Shown piece by piece: positions 1-8,901 of a DNA stretch of 37,273 nt. Below the pieces are notes generated by a model. That model had not been told where the DNA came from. It was given only the letters and a program-made list of their open reading frames with translations, and did no database searches. The position numbers and the translations under genes are program-made. Location: contig JAFLUE010000006.1 of assembly GCA_022508945.1 (NCBI GenBank), positions 1-37,273 on the forward strand, given 5' to 3'. The DNA is from Oscillospiraceae bacterium. GTDB lineage: Bacteria; Bacillota; Clostridia; Oscillospirales; Ruminococcaceae. How positions within the stretch are numbered: the stretch's first letter is position 1; each line of letters begins with the position of its first letter.

Positions 1-71
1 GGTTTTGAAATTTCAAATTTAAATAAATTCGGGATAGACAACTTTATATACAGCCCGAAGGGCGGTCCGTT

Positions 72-1388
72 TTAAACGGATCGCCCTTTAATTTCGTTTA
101 TGAGTTGTTTAAAGTGTTTTCCACGTTCCTCAAAGTTTTTGTAAAAGCCGTAGCTGGCAGCGGCGGGGGAGAGGACAACACGCTTTTTTGCAAGCTCCGA
201 TGAAAGCCCGACTGCAATTTCCATATTTTTAGCGAACACAACGTTTACGTTCGGGTTTGTGATTAGCTTTGCTATGCGCTCGTTTGTGTCAGGGAGCAGA
301 ACAACATTCGCGACCTCGCCGCGGTTCAGGAATTCCCCTAAAATATCGTATGAAATGCCCCTGTCCATTCCGCCGAGTATAAGGCAGTCAACGCCGTCGA
401 ACGCCTTTACGGCGGCGATCGCCGCCTCGGGAACAGTGCTTATGCTGTCGTTTATATACTCAACGCCGTTTATTTCCGCAACTCTTTCGAGCCTGTGTTC
501 AAGGGCGTTGAACTCGGGCAATGCCCTCAAACATTTCTCCAAGTCCGCGCCCGCCTTTACCGCTGCTGTAAGAGCAACGGCAATATTGTAAATATTATGC
601 TTTCCGCAAAGCGAGGTTTGTATTTTTTCGGCGGGAATAATGCTTCCCAAAATTGAGATCCATTTTCCGTTTGTAGTTATATCCGCGTCGTCGTCAAGAG
701 CGGCGGTGATTATCTCCGCGCTCGATTCAACAGGCAGCAGAGCGCTGTTTACGATCGCGGTATCGCCTTTTTGCTGAAAGCGCGCGATGTTGCGTTTGGC
801 GTTTGCGTAAGCGTTGAAGTCAACGTAGTGGTCGAGATGCTCGGGGAAAATATTGAGCAATACCGAAATATCGGGCGAATGATGAACAAACTCAAGCTGA
901 TGACAGCTCATTTCCAAAACCGCAGCGGTATCCTCGTTCATTTCACCGAGCCTTTTCAGCGGCGGAACGCCGATATTTCCGATTAGCATTGTGCTTATAC
1001 CGCTTGCCCGGAGGAAGTGATAAACAAGAGAAGAGGTCGTGGATTTTCCCTTTGTACCCGTAATGCCTATGATCTTACATGGGTGAAGCCGAAGAAGAAG
1101 TTCGGTCTGCGTAAGTATTTTTGATTTCGCTTTTTCGTCCAGATCGTCTTTTATGATAACCCCGGGCGACTGCAATATCAGATCATATTCCGCGCATTTT
1201 TCAAGATAGCCTTCCCCCGAAATTACCGTAACATTTGGTATTTCAAGCTCGTTAATGTCCGCGACCGCTATCTCACTGCACACATTCAGTCCAAGCAATA
1301 TTTCGAGCCAGCTTTTTCCCTCGCGTCCGAAGCCGAGTATTACGGCTCTCTTGCCGCTGAAGATCGGTTTTAATTCGTCATAATTCAT
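72..1388 (-). CDS. murD: UDP-N-acetylmuramoyl-L-alanine--glutamate ligase (MurD / MurD2-like)
   Basis: 438 aa; Mur ligase P-loop GITGTKGKSTTSSLV; MurD-type N-terminus (GKRAVILGFGREGKS); NDSISTVPEAAIAAV and LGGMDRG motifs. Overlaps the upstream murL by 4 bp. Confidence 0.93.
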   Translation of the reverse strand: MNYDELKPIFSGKRAVILGFGREGKSWLEILLGLNVCSEIAVADINELEIPNVTVISGEGYLEKCAEYDLILQSPGVIIKDDLDEKAKSKILTQTELLLRLHPCKIIGITGTKGKSTTSSLVYHFLRASGISTMLIGNIGVPPLKRLGEMNEDTAAVLEMSCHQLEFVHHSPDISVLLNIFPEHLDHYVDFNAYANAKRNIARFQQKGDTAIVNSALLPVESSAEIITAALDDDADITTNGKWISILGSIIPAEKIQTSLCGKHNIYNIAVALTAAVKAGADLEKCLRALPEFNALEHRLERVAEINGVEYINDSISTVPEAAIAAVKAFDGVDCLILGGMDRGISYDILGEFLNRGEVANVVLLPDTNERIAKLITNPNVNVVFAKNMEIAVGLSSELAKKRVVLSPAAASYGFYKNFEERGKHFKQLINEIKGRSV

Positions 1389-2716
1389 CTTGCGATTTTC
1401 TCCACAAACTCAATAAAATTATCGGGGACGAAATTGTTTTCGTCAAAAAATGTTGTCAGATCAACGGGAGCGTAATTAGGGAACCGCTCCTCAAAGCGTT
1501 TTAACAGCGGCGGCGTGTTGTTTCGGCGCATTTGGAGCGCGTTGCTGAGCGACAGCCTAACCTCGTTTTTTGTTCCCACACACTCAAACGGCTTATCCTC
1601 TCCATCAAGCATAAGCCCGTCAAGCATTTCCGACAGCTCGGTCTTTTCGAGCATATTCGTGCCGAAAATTTTTACGAGCGCTTCATCGTCAAGAAATGCC
1701 GCAAGCAGTATATACACATACAAACACTTAGCGCAGTTACAGCACCACACGTCCGTTTTCCCGCCTAAATTGCAGCTTTGGAAAACAGGAAAATACCGCG
1801 TATAGTTTACGAACGCGCGCGCTATCTGCCATTCGGAAAGCGGCCGCAAAAGACTGAAATATTCGGGGCATTCTCCGAAGGATCTTGTGCAGTATTCGCG
1901 AAAATCCCGCTCGAACTCGGTCGACTTGCTGTATTGGTGGTTGACGTTTTTGCCCTCGACATAGGTCTCGTTCGCGCTGCTTTCGTTTGACAGAGCGATG
2001 TAGCGTGTGTTGAGCATAATTCCGTGCAAAAGCGCGGAAAACGCGACAATTGCCGAGAACGGCGTATGACCGTTCAGCCAGCCGCGCGAGTTAAGCTCGA
2101 TAAGCGTTTTGTCTATCGTTCTTTTCGGGCAGACGGCTTTTTCGGACGCAATTCCCGCCGCCTCAACACAGCCTGTTGTGGCTTTGCGCGGATTTATGAC
2201 GTATGGGGTTATGTCCTCTCCCGCCTGTTTTAAAAGCTCGAGCGTGACTGCGCTGTCCTTTCCGCCGCCAACGGGAACAAGCGCACCTCTGAGAAAGCCG
2301 TGCAGATCCGCGTGAATTTCGGGAAGCGGTTCGGGTTCCGGAGCGTTTATGGTCATGAAGCTTTCTATATCAGTGTTTATGCCGTTTCGGTAAAAAAACT
2401 CCCCCAAGCCGTTATAATACAGCTTTTTCCACCAGTCCTTCTGCCACTCCGAAAGCCCGCCGCACCTTATTTCAACCGTTGGACAGCAAGCACACTTCCA
2501 GTATGAAACAAGCTCCGCCATTCCGAGCGAGAATGCCGCTTTTTCAAGCTGTAAGCAGGAAAAATGTCCGTACATATAGTTTCGGTCAAACTCCCATTTC
2601 GGATAAAAATGAAACTCGTCTATCTGAAAATGAAACATAAGGCTTTTTTCGTTCAGCTCATAGCTGTGGTAAATAAAAAGGGGGTGTTCCTTTCGGAGTT
2701 GTTCAAATGTGGTCAT
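1385..2716 (-). CDS. murL: UDP-N-acetyl-alpha-D-muramoyl-L-alanyl-L-glutamate epimerase (MurL)
   Basis: 443 aa; MurL-like motifs: YYNGLGEFFYRNGI, VPVGGGKDSAVT, NGHTPFSAIVAFSALL, SNESSANETYVEGKNVNHQYSKSTEFERDF, YFSLLRPLSEWQIARAF, KPFECVG. Translationally coupled to murD. Confidence 0.85.
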   Translation of the reverse strand: MTTFEQLRKEHPLFIYHSYELNEKSLMFHFQIDEFHFYPKWEFDRNYMYGHFSCLQLEKAAFSLGMAELVSYWKCACCPTVEIRCGGLSEWQKDWWKKLYYNGLGEFFYRNGINTDIESFMTINAPEPEPLPEIHADLHGFLRGALVPVGGGKDSAVTLELLKQAGEDITPYVINPRKATTGCVEAAGIASEKAVCPKRTIDKTLIELNSRGWLNGHTPFSAIVAFSALLHGIMLNTRYIALSNESSANETYVEGKNVNHQYSKSTEFERDFREYCTRSFGECPEYFSLLRPLSEWQIARAFVNYTRYFPVFQSCNLGGKTDVWCCNCAKCLYVYILLAAFLDDEALVKIFGTNMLEKTELSEMLDGLMLDGEDKPFECVGTKNEVRLSLSNALQMRRNNTPPLLKRFEERFPNYAPVDLTTFFDENNFVPDNFIEFVEKIAR

Positions 2717-2753
2717 TATTTACCTCGTTCTTCTGTTTGAATTACAATGATTT

Positions 2754-2891
2754 CGCCGATTATTTAAAAAGAATTTCAAAATTCTCATTTGGCGGCACGC
2801 TGCGCTTAGCCGTCAAGTGAGAACCGCGCGAAAATTCACGCTCGAATAATACGTGGTTATTGCCGATCTCGTGTGCTGATATTACGTTGTT
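2754..2891 (-). repeat. Family A MITE-like repeat, copy 1
   Basis: On the minus strand AACAACGTAATATCAGC...AACCACGTATTATTCGAGCG...CTCACTTGACGGC..GCCGCCAAATGAGAATTTTGAAATTCTTTTTAAATAATCGGCG; matches the copies at 15510-15699 and 17054-17190. Confidence 0.7.
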
Positions 2892-2943
2892 TTGGGATAT
2901 GTTTACAGTCCGATTGTTTGTCAATGTTTTTTCCGAGTTGGTT

Positions 2944-4113
2944 TTAATCGCCAACGATTATCGGTTTTGCGGTAAAGTCCGATCCGCAGGGGCGCGGCGT
3001 CTCAAACGCAAGAGAATAGACATCGCCGAGCCTTGCCTCGAAAACCGCCTGCTTGTGCGCGGCGGGAGAGGTCTTGGAGAGCGCTCTGAGAGATGTGTCT
3101 ACAGGAATGCTGCTGTTTGCGGCGGCTAAGATCTCCTTGCCCCTTTCGTTCATTCCGAGAACGTGTATATAGGCGGGCGGCGCGGCGGAAATTGTCTTTG
3201 TAATGCCCAAAAACGCGCACAGAACGGCGCGGCGGACACGGGCGAGCGTAACGCTCTTGTTTTTGGCGAGAAAATACAGCTCGTCGAGCGACCGCGCCGC
3301 GCGCGAGGCTTTATAAAGTCTGTTTCCAAGCCCGTTTATACAGTCGTATATCTGCTCGAAATCGTCGGGTGAAAGCATACGAAGCTTCGCCAGAACAGCG
3401 CACTCGAGCCGCGGCAGATCGGCTGTCGGCGCTTCAACAACAGGCGCAAACGCGGAATAATCCTCGTTGTTGCGTATTTTTCGGCGTATCGCCGATGCGC
3501 TCGTAAGCTCTCCATATTCCTCGTCGGATTTGGAAATATCCGAATCATGGGCGGCTGTGCGCGTTATCGTAAATGGCTTTATTCTGCTTCCGATGTTGTC
3601 GAGCGCGCTCAGGTATTCGATAGCGAGGGTGTTGTTGGGGCTTTGGATTATCTCGCTTACGTCTTCGGTGTAGTATTCCCTCAAGGCTTTTTGCAAAGCG
3701 GCAGGATAGCTTTGTCCGCGCTGTATCTGCTCGTCGAATTTCGAGGAGTGGATACAGTATTCTATTGCCGCGGAAGCCTCCTTAAGCGCGGAGATATCCC
3801 CGCATTCGCTCCCAAACGACAGCATATCCACACAGTTAAGCGCCGAAATTATCCCTACAGCTCCCCGCGCAAACCCTTCCGCGGACATCAGCGAATACCT
3901 CGCGGGAAGTTCTATTACCAGATCAACGCCGTTATCGAGAGCGGTTTTGGTTCGCGCGTATTTGTCGAAAATCGCAAGATCGCCGCGCTGTACAAAATTC
4001 CCGCTCATTATGCTTACGATATGTGTAGCTCCCGCTTTTCGCGTCTGCTCGATATGATATCTGTGTCCGTTGTGAAACGGATTGTATTCCGCAATGATCG
4101 CCGCTGTGTTCAT
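2944..4113 (-). CDS. tmcAL: tRNA(Met) cytidine acetate ligase (TmcAL / YlbM nucleotidyltransferase family)
   Basis: N-terminus NTAAIIAEYNPFHNGHRYHIEQTR (HxGH-type nucleotidyltransferase), MSGNFVQRGDLAIFDKYARTKTAL, DLVIELPARYSLMSAEGFARGAV. Internal ATG chosen, preceded by an AGAGG RBS. Confidence 0.9.
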   Translation of the reverse strand: MNTAAIIAEYNPFHNGHRYHIEQTRKAGATHIVSIMSGNFVQRGDLAIFDKYARTKTALDNGVDLVIELPARYSLMSAEGFARGAVGIISALNCVDMLSFGSECGDISALKEASAAIEYCIHSSKFDEQIQRGQSYPAALQKALREYYTEDVSEIIQSPNNTLAIEYLSALDNIGSRIKPFTITRTAAHDSDISKSDEEYGELTSASAIRRKIRNNEDYSAFAPVVEAPTADLPRLECAVLAKLRMLSPDDFEQIYDCINGLGNRLYKASRAARSLDELYFLAKNKSVTLARVRRAVLCAFLGITKTISAAPPAYIHVLGMNERGKEILAAANSSIPVDTSLRALSKTSPAAHKQAVFEARLGDVYSLAFETPRPCGSDFTAKPIIVGD

Positions 4114-4145
4114 TATACTACCTCTTTTCATATTTTGCTATTTTT

Positions 4146-4174
4146 ATTGTACAACATTTGTTAAATAAAATCAA
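4146..4174 (-). promoter_or_regulatory. sigma-A-type promoter for tmcAL (TTGATT-N17-TACAAT)
   Basis: Reverse complement reads TTGATT ttatttaacaaatgttg TACAAT, 17 bp spacer, upstream of the tmcAL start. Confidence 0.55.
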
Positions 4175-4273
4175 TAAAAATTTTTAAAAAGCACTTGATT
4201 TTTTTGGCAATTTGGTTTAAAATATAATTGGTTTTATTCTACATAAGTATTCTATGAAAGGATTTGTGAAACA

Positions 4274-5476
4274 ATGAAAATTTTGGTAATCAACGCGGGC
4301 AGCTCCTCTCTCAAATATCAGCTCCTTGATATGGACGACGAGAGCGTTATCGCAAAGGGAAACTGTGACAGAATAGGTATCGGCGGACACATCAAGCATT
4401 CTACCTATGACGGCAGAGAGGTCGATGTTGACTGTGATTTCCCGACCCATACCGAGGCTTTTGAGAAGCTCGTCGAGGTGCTTACTTCGGGTGACGCCGC
4501 TGTCATAAAGTCGATGGACGAGGTAAACGCGGTAGGACACCGTGTGGTTCACGGCGGCGAGGTATACAATAAGACTATTCTCGTTACAGATGAAGTAATC
4601 AAGCAGATAGAGGACTTGAAGGATCTCGCGCCTATACATAATCCTCCCAACGCTACGGCAATAAGGGCTTGCAGAAAGGTTTTCCCCGCGTCCACGCCGC
4701 AGGTCGCTGTATTTGACACGGCGTTCCACCAGACGATGCCCGAAAAGGCGTATATGTTCGGTCTGCCTTATGAGTGTTATGAAAAGTACGGCATAAGAAA
4801 GTACGGCTTCCACGGAACGTCCCACCGCTTTGTTTCCCAGGCGCTCGCTGACGCAATGGGCAAGGACATAAAGGATCTGAAGATCGTTTCCTGCCACCTC
4901 GGAAACGGCTCGTCTATCACGGCGGTCGAGGGCGGAAAGTCTATAGACACGACAATGGGCTTTACTCCTCTTGACGGTGTTATCATGGGAACGCGCTCGG
5001 GCTGTGTTGACGCTTCGGCGGTTACCTTCATTCAGAATAAGATGGGACTTTCGCCCAACGAAACAAGCGATCTGCTCAACAAAAAGTCGGGCTTCCTCGG
5101 AGTTTCGGGAGTATCGAGCGACGCGCGTGATCTCGGCGCTGCTGCCGCGGACGGCAACAAGAGAGCAAAGCTTGCGCTCGAGATGCTGCGCTATGAGATA
5201 AAGAAGTACATCGGCTCGTATGCGGCGGTAATGAACGGACTTGACGCGGTCCTGTTCACGGGCGGAATCGGCGAGAACTCCGACGATCTGCGCGAGGACG
5301 TTTGCTCGAACATGGAATATCTCGGAATCAAGCTCGACAAGTCCGTAAACAAGGGACTTCACGGAAAGCTTGTGAAGATATCCGCCCCCGACAGTAAGGT
5401 CGAGGTATGGGTAGTTCCCACAAACGAGGAGCTTCTTATCGCGCGTGATACAAAGGCGCTCGTTGAGGGAAAGTAA
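4274..5476 (+). CDS. ackA: acetate kinase
   Basis: 400 aa; MKILVINAGSSSLKYQLLDM, HRVVHGGE, KYGFHGTSHRFV, CHLGNGSS, FTGGIGENS; RBS GAAAGG. Confidence 0.97.
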   Translation: MKILVINAGSSSLKYQLLDMDDESVIAKGNCDRIGIGGHIKHSTYDGREVDVDCDFPTHTEAFEKLVEVLTSGDAAVIKSMDEVNAVGHRVVHGGEVYNKTILVTDEVIKQIEDLKDLAPIHNPPNATAIRACRKVFPASTPQVAVFDTAFHQTMPEKAYMFGLPYECYEKYGIRKYGFHGTSHRFVSQALADAMGKDIKDLKIVSCHLGNGSSITAVEGGKSIDTTMGFTPLDGVIMGTRSGCVDASAVTFIQNKMGLSPNETSDLLNKKSGFLGVSGVSSDARDLGAAAADGNKRAKLALEMLRYEIKKYIGSYAAVMNGLDAVLFTGGIGENSDDLREDVCSNMEYLGIKLDKSVNKGLHGKLVKISAPDSKVEVWVVPTNEELLIARDTKALVEGK

Positions 5477-5506
5477 ATCAATTAATAATTCGTAATCATT
5501 AAAAGC

Positions 5507-5538
5507 AAAACCGCGTTCGGTTAAACGAGCGCGGTTTT
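5507..5538. terminator. bidirectional intrinsic terminator between convergent ackA and XRE gene
   Basis: AAAACCGCG..CGCGGTTTT hairpin between convergent stop codons. Confidence 0.65.
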
Positions 5539-5770
5539 ACTGTTTATTGTCAACTGAAAAGCGCGTTTGGGAATCACTCTCGCCCGCGAGATAATCAATG
5601 CTTACATTATAAAAACGCGACAGTTTTATATACACCCGAATGGGTATCTCGCGTTTGCCGTTTTCATAGTCGGAATAATACTGCTGAGTGGTTTCGAGAA
5701 CCTCGGCTATCTGCTTTTGAGTAAAGCCTCTGTCCTCTCGTATGACCCGCAGATTTTCATAATATGTCAT
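5537..5770 (-). CDS. XRE-family HTH transcriptional regulator
   Basis: 77 aa; ENLRVIREDRGFTQKQIAEVLETTQQYYSDYENGKREIPI is a classic HTH_3; RBS AAGGAAGTGG. Confidence 0.9.
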   Translation of the reverse strand: MTYYENLRVIREDRGFTQKQIAEVLETTQQYYSDYENGKREIPIRVYIKLSRFYNVSIDYLAGESDSQTRFSVDNKQ

Positions 5771-5870
5771 CTCGCCACTTCCTTTTTATTATTATAATGA
5801 CATATCTGTGAATTTTCGAGCAGTACATTATATTTCATTTGTTTAAATTGATGAATTTGCGGCTTTGCTA

Positions 5871-5899
5871 TTGACATTATTAGTATATACGGATATAAT
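5871..5899 (+). promoter_or_regulatory. sigma-A promoter for LRR lipoprotein (TTGACA-N17-TATAAT)
   Basis: TTGACA ttattagtatatacgga TATAAT; perfect consensus with 17 bp spacing. Confidence 0.8.
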
Positions 5900-5939
5900 A
5901 GATTGTACAGATAACAATTTTTTGAAAGGACAAAAGACA

Positions 5940-6764
5940 ATGAACAAAATGAAAAAATATGCGGCAGTTCTGCTTTGCGCGGCAATGCTTACGCTTACGG
6001 CGTGCAGCGACAGCGAAACAACAGGCGGTAATAATTCAAAGAGCAACTCCACAAGCTCGTCATCTTCGGCTGACAGCTCAAAACTCACCGAAAGTTCGAA
6101 GCCCGATGATACAAGCAACAACGAAAGCTCCTCGAAAAATGAGGGAGACAATTCGAGCAATGAAAGCTCTTCAAATTCGGAAAGCGCCGAAAGTTCGGGT
6201 AATTCCGACAGCACTCCCACGGAAAATCCCGACAATAGCGGAAGTGCTTCCGATAAGGATTTCCAGCTTATGGCGGCTGATGGCGGAGCGGTTATCTATA
6301 AGTATAAGGGCGCAGGCGGAGACGTTGTCATACCGTCCACTATACAGGGCTACAAGATTGTCGGCATTGACGAATATGCCTTCCAGAAATGCGCTACGCT
6401 TACAAGCGTTGTTATCCCCGACAGCGTAAAAACAATCGGCAGCGGCGCGTTTACGGAATGCCCCGCGCTTAAAAGTGTATCCATACCCTCAAGCGTTACT
6501 TATATTGATAAGCATACGTTTTACAAGTGCACTGCTCTTACCGAGATCGTGATCCCCGAGGGAGTGACCGAGATCGACCGCAACGCGTTTTATAACTGCT
6601 CCGCGCTTGAGAAAGCGACCCTGCCCGACAGCCTCAAAAAGATTGTGAACAATGCCTTTTCGGGCTGCGACAAGCTTGTGGCAACCTATAAGGGCAAGAC
6701 TTATGACTTTGCTGTTGTAAATCAGGATACGCTCTTTTACAACGCGGTGAACGGCACGTTCTGA
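5940..6764 (+). CDS. BspA-type leucine-rich-repeat lipoprotein with Ser-rich linker
   Basis: Lipoprotein signal MNKMKKYAAVLLCAAMLTLTAC; Ser/Asn/Glu-rich linker; LRR_5-type repeats (YAFQKCATLTSVVIPDSVKTIGSGAFTECPALKSVSIPSSV). Confidence 0.88.
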   Translation: MNKMKKYAAVLLCAAMLTLTACSDSETTGGNNSKSNSTSSSSSADSSKLTESSKPDDTSNNESSSKNEGDNSSNESSSNSESAESSGNSDSTPTENPDNSGSASDKDFQLMAADGGAVIYKYKGAGGDVVIPSTIQGYKIVGIDEYAFQKCATLTSVVIPDSVKTIGSGAFTECPALKSVSIPSSVTYIDKHTFYKCTALTEIVIPEGVTEIDRNAFYNCSALEKATLPDSLKKIVNNAFSGCDKLVATYKGKTYDFAVVNQDTLFYNAVNGTF

Positions 6765-6784
6765 TACACTGTCCCGATACAACA

Positions 6785-6815
6785 ATCCCCCACTGTTTCA
6801 CAGCGGGGGTTATTT
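6785..6815. terminator. intrinsic terminator after LRR lipoprotein (convergent with XRE gene)
   Basis: CCCCCACTGT TTC ACAGCGGGGG followed by TTATTTGTTTT. Confidence 0.75.
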
Positions 6816-7148
6816 GTTTTCGCTTTGAAGCTTGAACGCCGTTTTTATCATCGACAGCACAAGCTCCTTTTCGCGGTCGGATTTTCCGTGGAGCTGATGT
6901 AAGATCTGCATTGAGAGTGTGTCAATATTAAATATATTGGTGTTTGATTCGATGAATATATCGCTTATTGAAAAACCCATGACCGCGCATATCTTTTCAA
7001 GCATGGAAACGGTTGGATTTGCCGTGCCGCGTTCGAGCTGTCCGTAATACGAGGGCGTTATTTCCGCGCGCAGAGCTACTTCCTCTTGGGATAAGCCGCG
7101 TTCCTTGCGTAAAGCTCGGAGTCTTTCTCCGTATATAAAATTATTCAT
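6810..7148 (-). CDS. XRE-family HTH transcriptional regulator
   Basis: 112 aa; GERLRALRKERGLSQEEVALRAEITPSYYGQLERGTANPTVSMLEKICAVMGFSISDIF. Confidence 0.92.
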   Translation of the reverse strand: MNNFIYGERLRALRKERGLSQEEVALRAEITPSYYGQLERGTANPTVSMLEKICAVMGFSISDIFIESNTNIFNIDTLSMQILHQLHGKSDREKELVLSMIKTAFKLQSENK

Positions 7149-7200
7149 TTTATCACCTGCCTATTATTATTGTAAGTTATTATACTAATTATAACAACAT

Positions 7201-7233
7201 AATATATTAATTATAAAAAACAATTAATATATT
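7201..7233. promoter_or_regulatory. candidate operator: perfect 12-bp inverted repeat next to divergent promoter
   Basis: AATATATTAATT-ATAAAAAAC-AATTAATATATT between the XRE gene and the -35 box of the downstream small gene. Confidence 0.5.
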
Positions 7234-7234
7234 A

Positions 7235-7263
7235 TTGACTTTTTAAAAAAATAATGATATAAT
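7235..7263 (+). promoter_or_regulatory. sigma-A promoter TTGACT-N17-TATAAT
   Basis: TTGACT ttttaaaaaaataatga TATAAT; upstream of the 7303 gene. Confidence 0.75.
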
Positions 7264-7302
7264 GACAATTGTAAACAACATAATAATTTGGAGGTATACC
7301 TT

Positions 7303-7626
7303 ATGCTAAAATTCTTCGGGAAATGGAGAAAGGTGTTTTTGGTAATATTTATGGTCGGGATCTTGATAAACGGAATTAACATTTGCCTCATTGACGGTTG
7401 TTTGTTGGGGATCAATTTTGTCGGTATTGGAATAGCTTTCATTATTGTCGGCTGGCTCATTACCGTTTTAGCGTTTTCAATTGCAGGATCATTTCTCGTC
7501 CTGAACGATGATGTCGAGGCAATTCAAAAAAAGCTTGATGAAGACGATTCATTTGTTCGGCAGACCGATGGTTCATTTACACTGAAAACAAATAATTCCG
7601 CCGATGATTCGGATCATGGAGAATGA
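7303..7626 (+). CDS. small predicted membrane protein of unknown function
   Basis: 107 aa from ATGCTAAAATTC with RBS GGAGGTATACCTT; two hydrophobic segments (VFLVIFMVGILINGINICLI; IGIAFIIVGWLITVLAFSIAGSFLVL). Confidence 0.7.
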   Translation: MLKFFGKWRKVFLVIFMVGILINGINICLIDGCLLGINFVGIGIAFIIVGWLITVLAFSIAGSFLVLNDDVEAIQKKLDEDDSFVRQTDGSFTLKTNNSADDSDHGE

Positions 7627-7764
7627 AAAAACTTAAACCATAAACCGCTGCATAATGCATAATTTAAATAACAAAACGGCAGGCATAGTCCTGTCTTTTT
7701 TTGTTGATTAGTGAAATTGCCAAAAAAAACTTGGAAAATTCAGAAAATATCTATAAATATTATA

Positions 7765-7793
7765 TTGCAGGACGGAGAAAATAATGGTATAAT
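7765..7793 (+). promoter_or_regulatory. sigma-A promoter for the mreB operon (TTGCAG-N17-TATAAT)
   Basis: TTGCAG gacggagaaaataatgg TATAAT, about 58 bp before the mreB start. Confidence 0.7.
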
Positions 7794-7850
7794 ATAAGTT
7801 GGCAGTTTGTGCCTGACTTTATAGATACATTATTCGGAGGAATACAACTA

Positions 7851-8870
7851 ATGTTTGGAATCAACAAGGATATCGGAATTGATCTGGGAACGGCAAATAC
7901 GCTTGTTTATATGAGAGGAAAGGGCATTATTATCCGCGAGCCGTCGGTTGTCGCTGTCGATAAAAAGGCTAATCAGGTTAGATATGTCGGTCAGGAGGCA
8001 AAAGAGGTAATAGGAAGAACCCCCGGTTCTATCGTTGCGGTAAGACCGCTTAAGGACGGCGTTATAGCGGACTTTGACATGACCTCGATCATGCTTGGAC
8101 AGTTTATAAAAAAAGCGCTTAAGGGCAGAGGCAGAGCGAGAGTCATTATCTGCATACCGTCGGGCGTAACCGAGGTCGAGCGCAGAGCCGTTAAAGAAGC
8201 CGCCCAGCAGGCGGGCGCAAAGCGTGTTTCGATCATAGAGGAGCCTATGGCGGCGGCTATCGGAGCGGGACTTCCCGTAGCCGAGCCTGTGGGAAGCATG
8301 ATCGTTGATATCGGAGGAGGCACAAGCGAGGTCGCTATAATCTCGCTCGGAGGCATCGTAACCGCGCGCTCGGTAAGAGTCGCGGGAGATGAGTTCGATT
8401 CTTCGATAATCAATTATATTAAGAAAAAATACAACCTTCTCATAGGCGAAAGAACCGCCGAAAATATCAAGACGGGCATAGGCTCCGCCGCAAAAACAAG
8501 CGACACAGAGCCGGTTATGGATATAAGAGGAAGAAACCTCTTAAACGGCTTGCCCGAAAACATAACGATAAAGAGCGAGGAGGTCAGAGAAGCGCTTTAC
8601 GAGCCGCTTTCGCGTGTTATTGAGGCTATAAAGACCACTCTTGAAAAATGCCCGCCCGAGCTTGCGGCGGATATTATCGAAAGCGGGATCATGCTCGCGG
8701 GCGGAGGAGCGCTTTTGAAGGGACTTGACAAGCTTATCCACGATGAAACGGGAATGCCCGTGAAAATTGCGGAAAGACCTCTTGACTGTGTTGCGGACGG
8801 AACGGGAAAGGTCCTCGAAAACATCGACAAGCTTGAGGACGTGCTGTCTGAGGACGAGACGATCTATTGA
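7851..8870 (+). CDS. mreB: rod shape-determining protein MreB
   Basis: [37 protein letters not shown]...[37 protein letters not shown]. Confidence 0.97.
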   Translation: MFGINKDIGIDLGTANTLVYMRGKGIIIREPSVVAVDKKANQVRYVGQEAKEVIGRTPGSIVAVRPLKDGVIADFDMTSIMLGQFIKKALKGRGRARVIICIPSGVTEVERRAVKEAAQQAGAKRVSIIEEPMAAAIGAGLPVAEPVGSMIVDIGGGTSEVAIISLGGIVTARSVRVAGDEFDSSIINYIKKKYNLLIGERTAENIKTGIGSAAKTSDTEPVMDIRGRNLLNGLPENITIKSEEVREALYEPLSRVIEAIKTTLEKCPPELAADIIESGIMLAGGGALLKGLDKLIHDETGMPVKIAERPLDCVADGTGKVLENIDKLEDVLSEDETIY

Positions 8871-8901
8871 TCTAAGTGATAATATTAAATATAATTAAGT
8901 T

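Noticed and set aside
58-88. Hairpin AAGGGCGGTCCGTTT/AAACGGATCGCCCTT at the murD end as a terminator
   Set aside because: Stem is good but overlaps the final codons of murD and lacks a T-run in the minus direction; not strong enough to call.
2760-2954. 64-aa minus-strand ORF (NNVISAHEIGNNHV...)
   Set aside because: Largely overlaps a family A repeat copy; similar frames in other copies reflect repeat identity rather than a gene.
3547-4164. 205-aa plus-strand ORF opposite tmcAL
   Set aside because: Antisense shadow ORF; tmcAL motifs on the other strand are unambiguous.
4190-4240. ackA promoter (TTGATT/TTGGCA with TATAAT)
   Set aside because: A TATAAT is present but candidate -35 boxes give 22 or 13 bp spacing; promoter not assigned.
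4217-5362. 381-aa minus-strand ORF opposite ackA
   Set aside because: Fully antisense to a clear acetate kinase; shadow ORF from codon-position bias, no recognisable domain.
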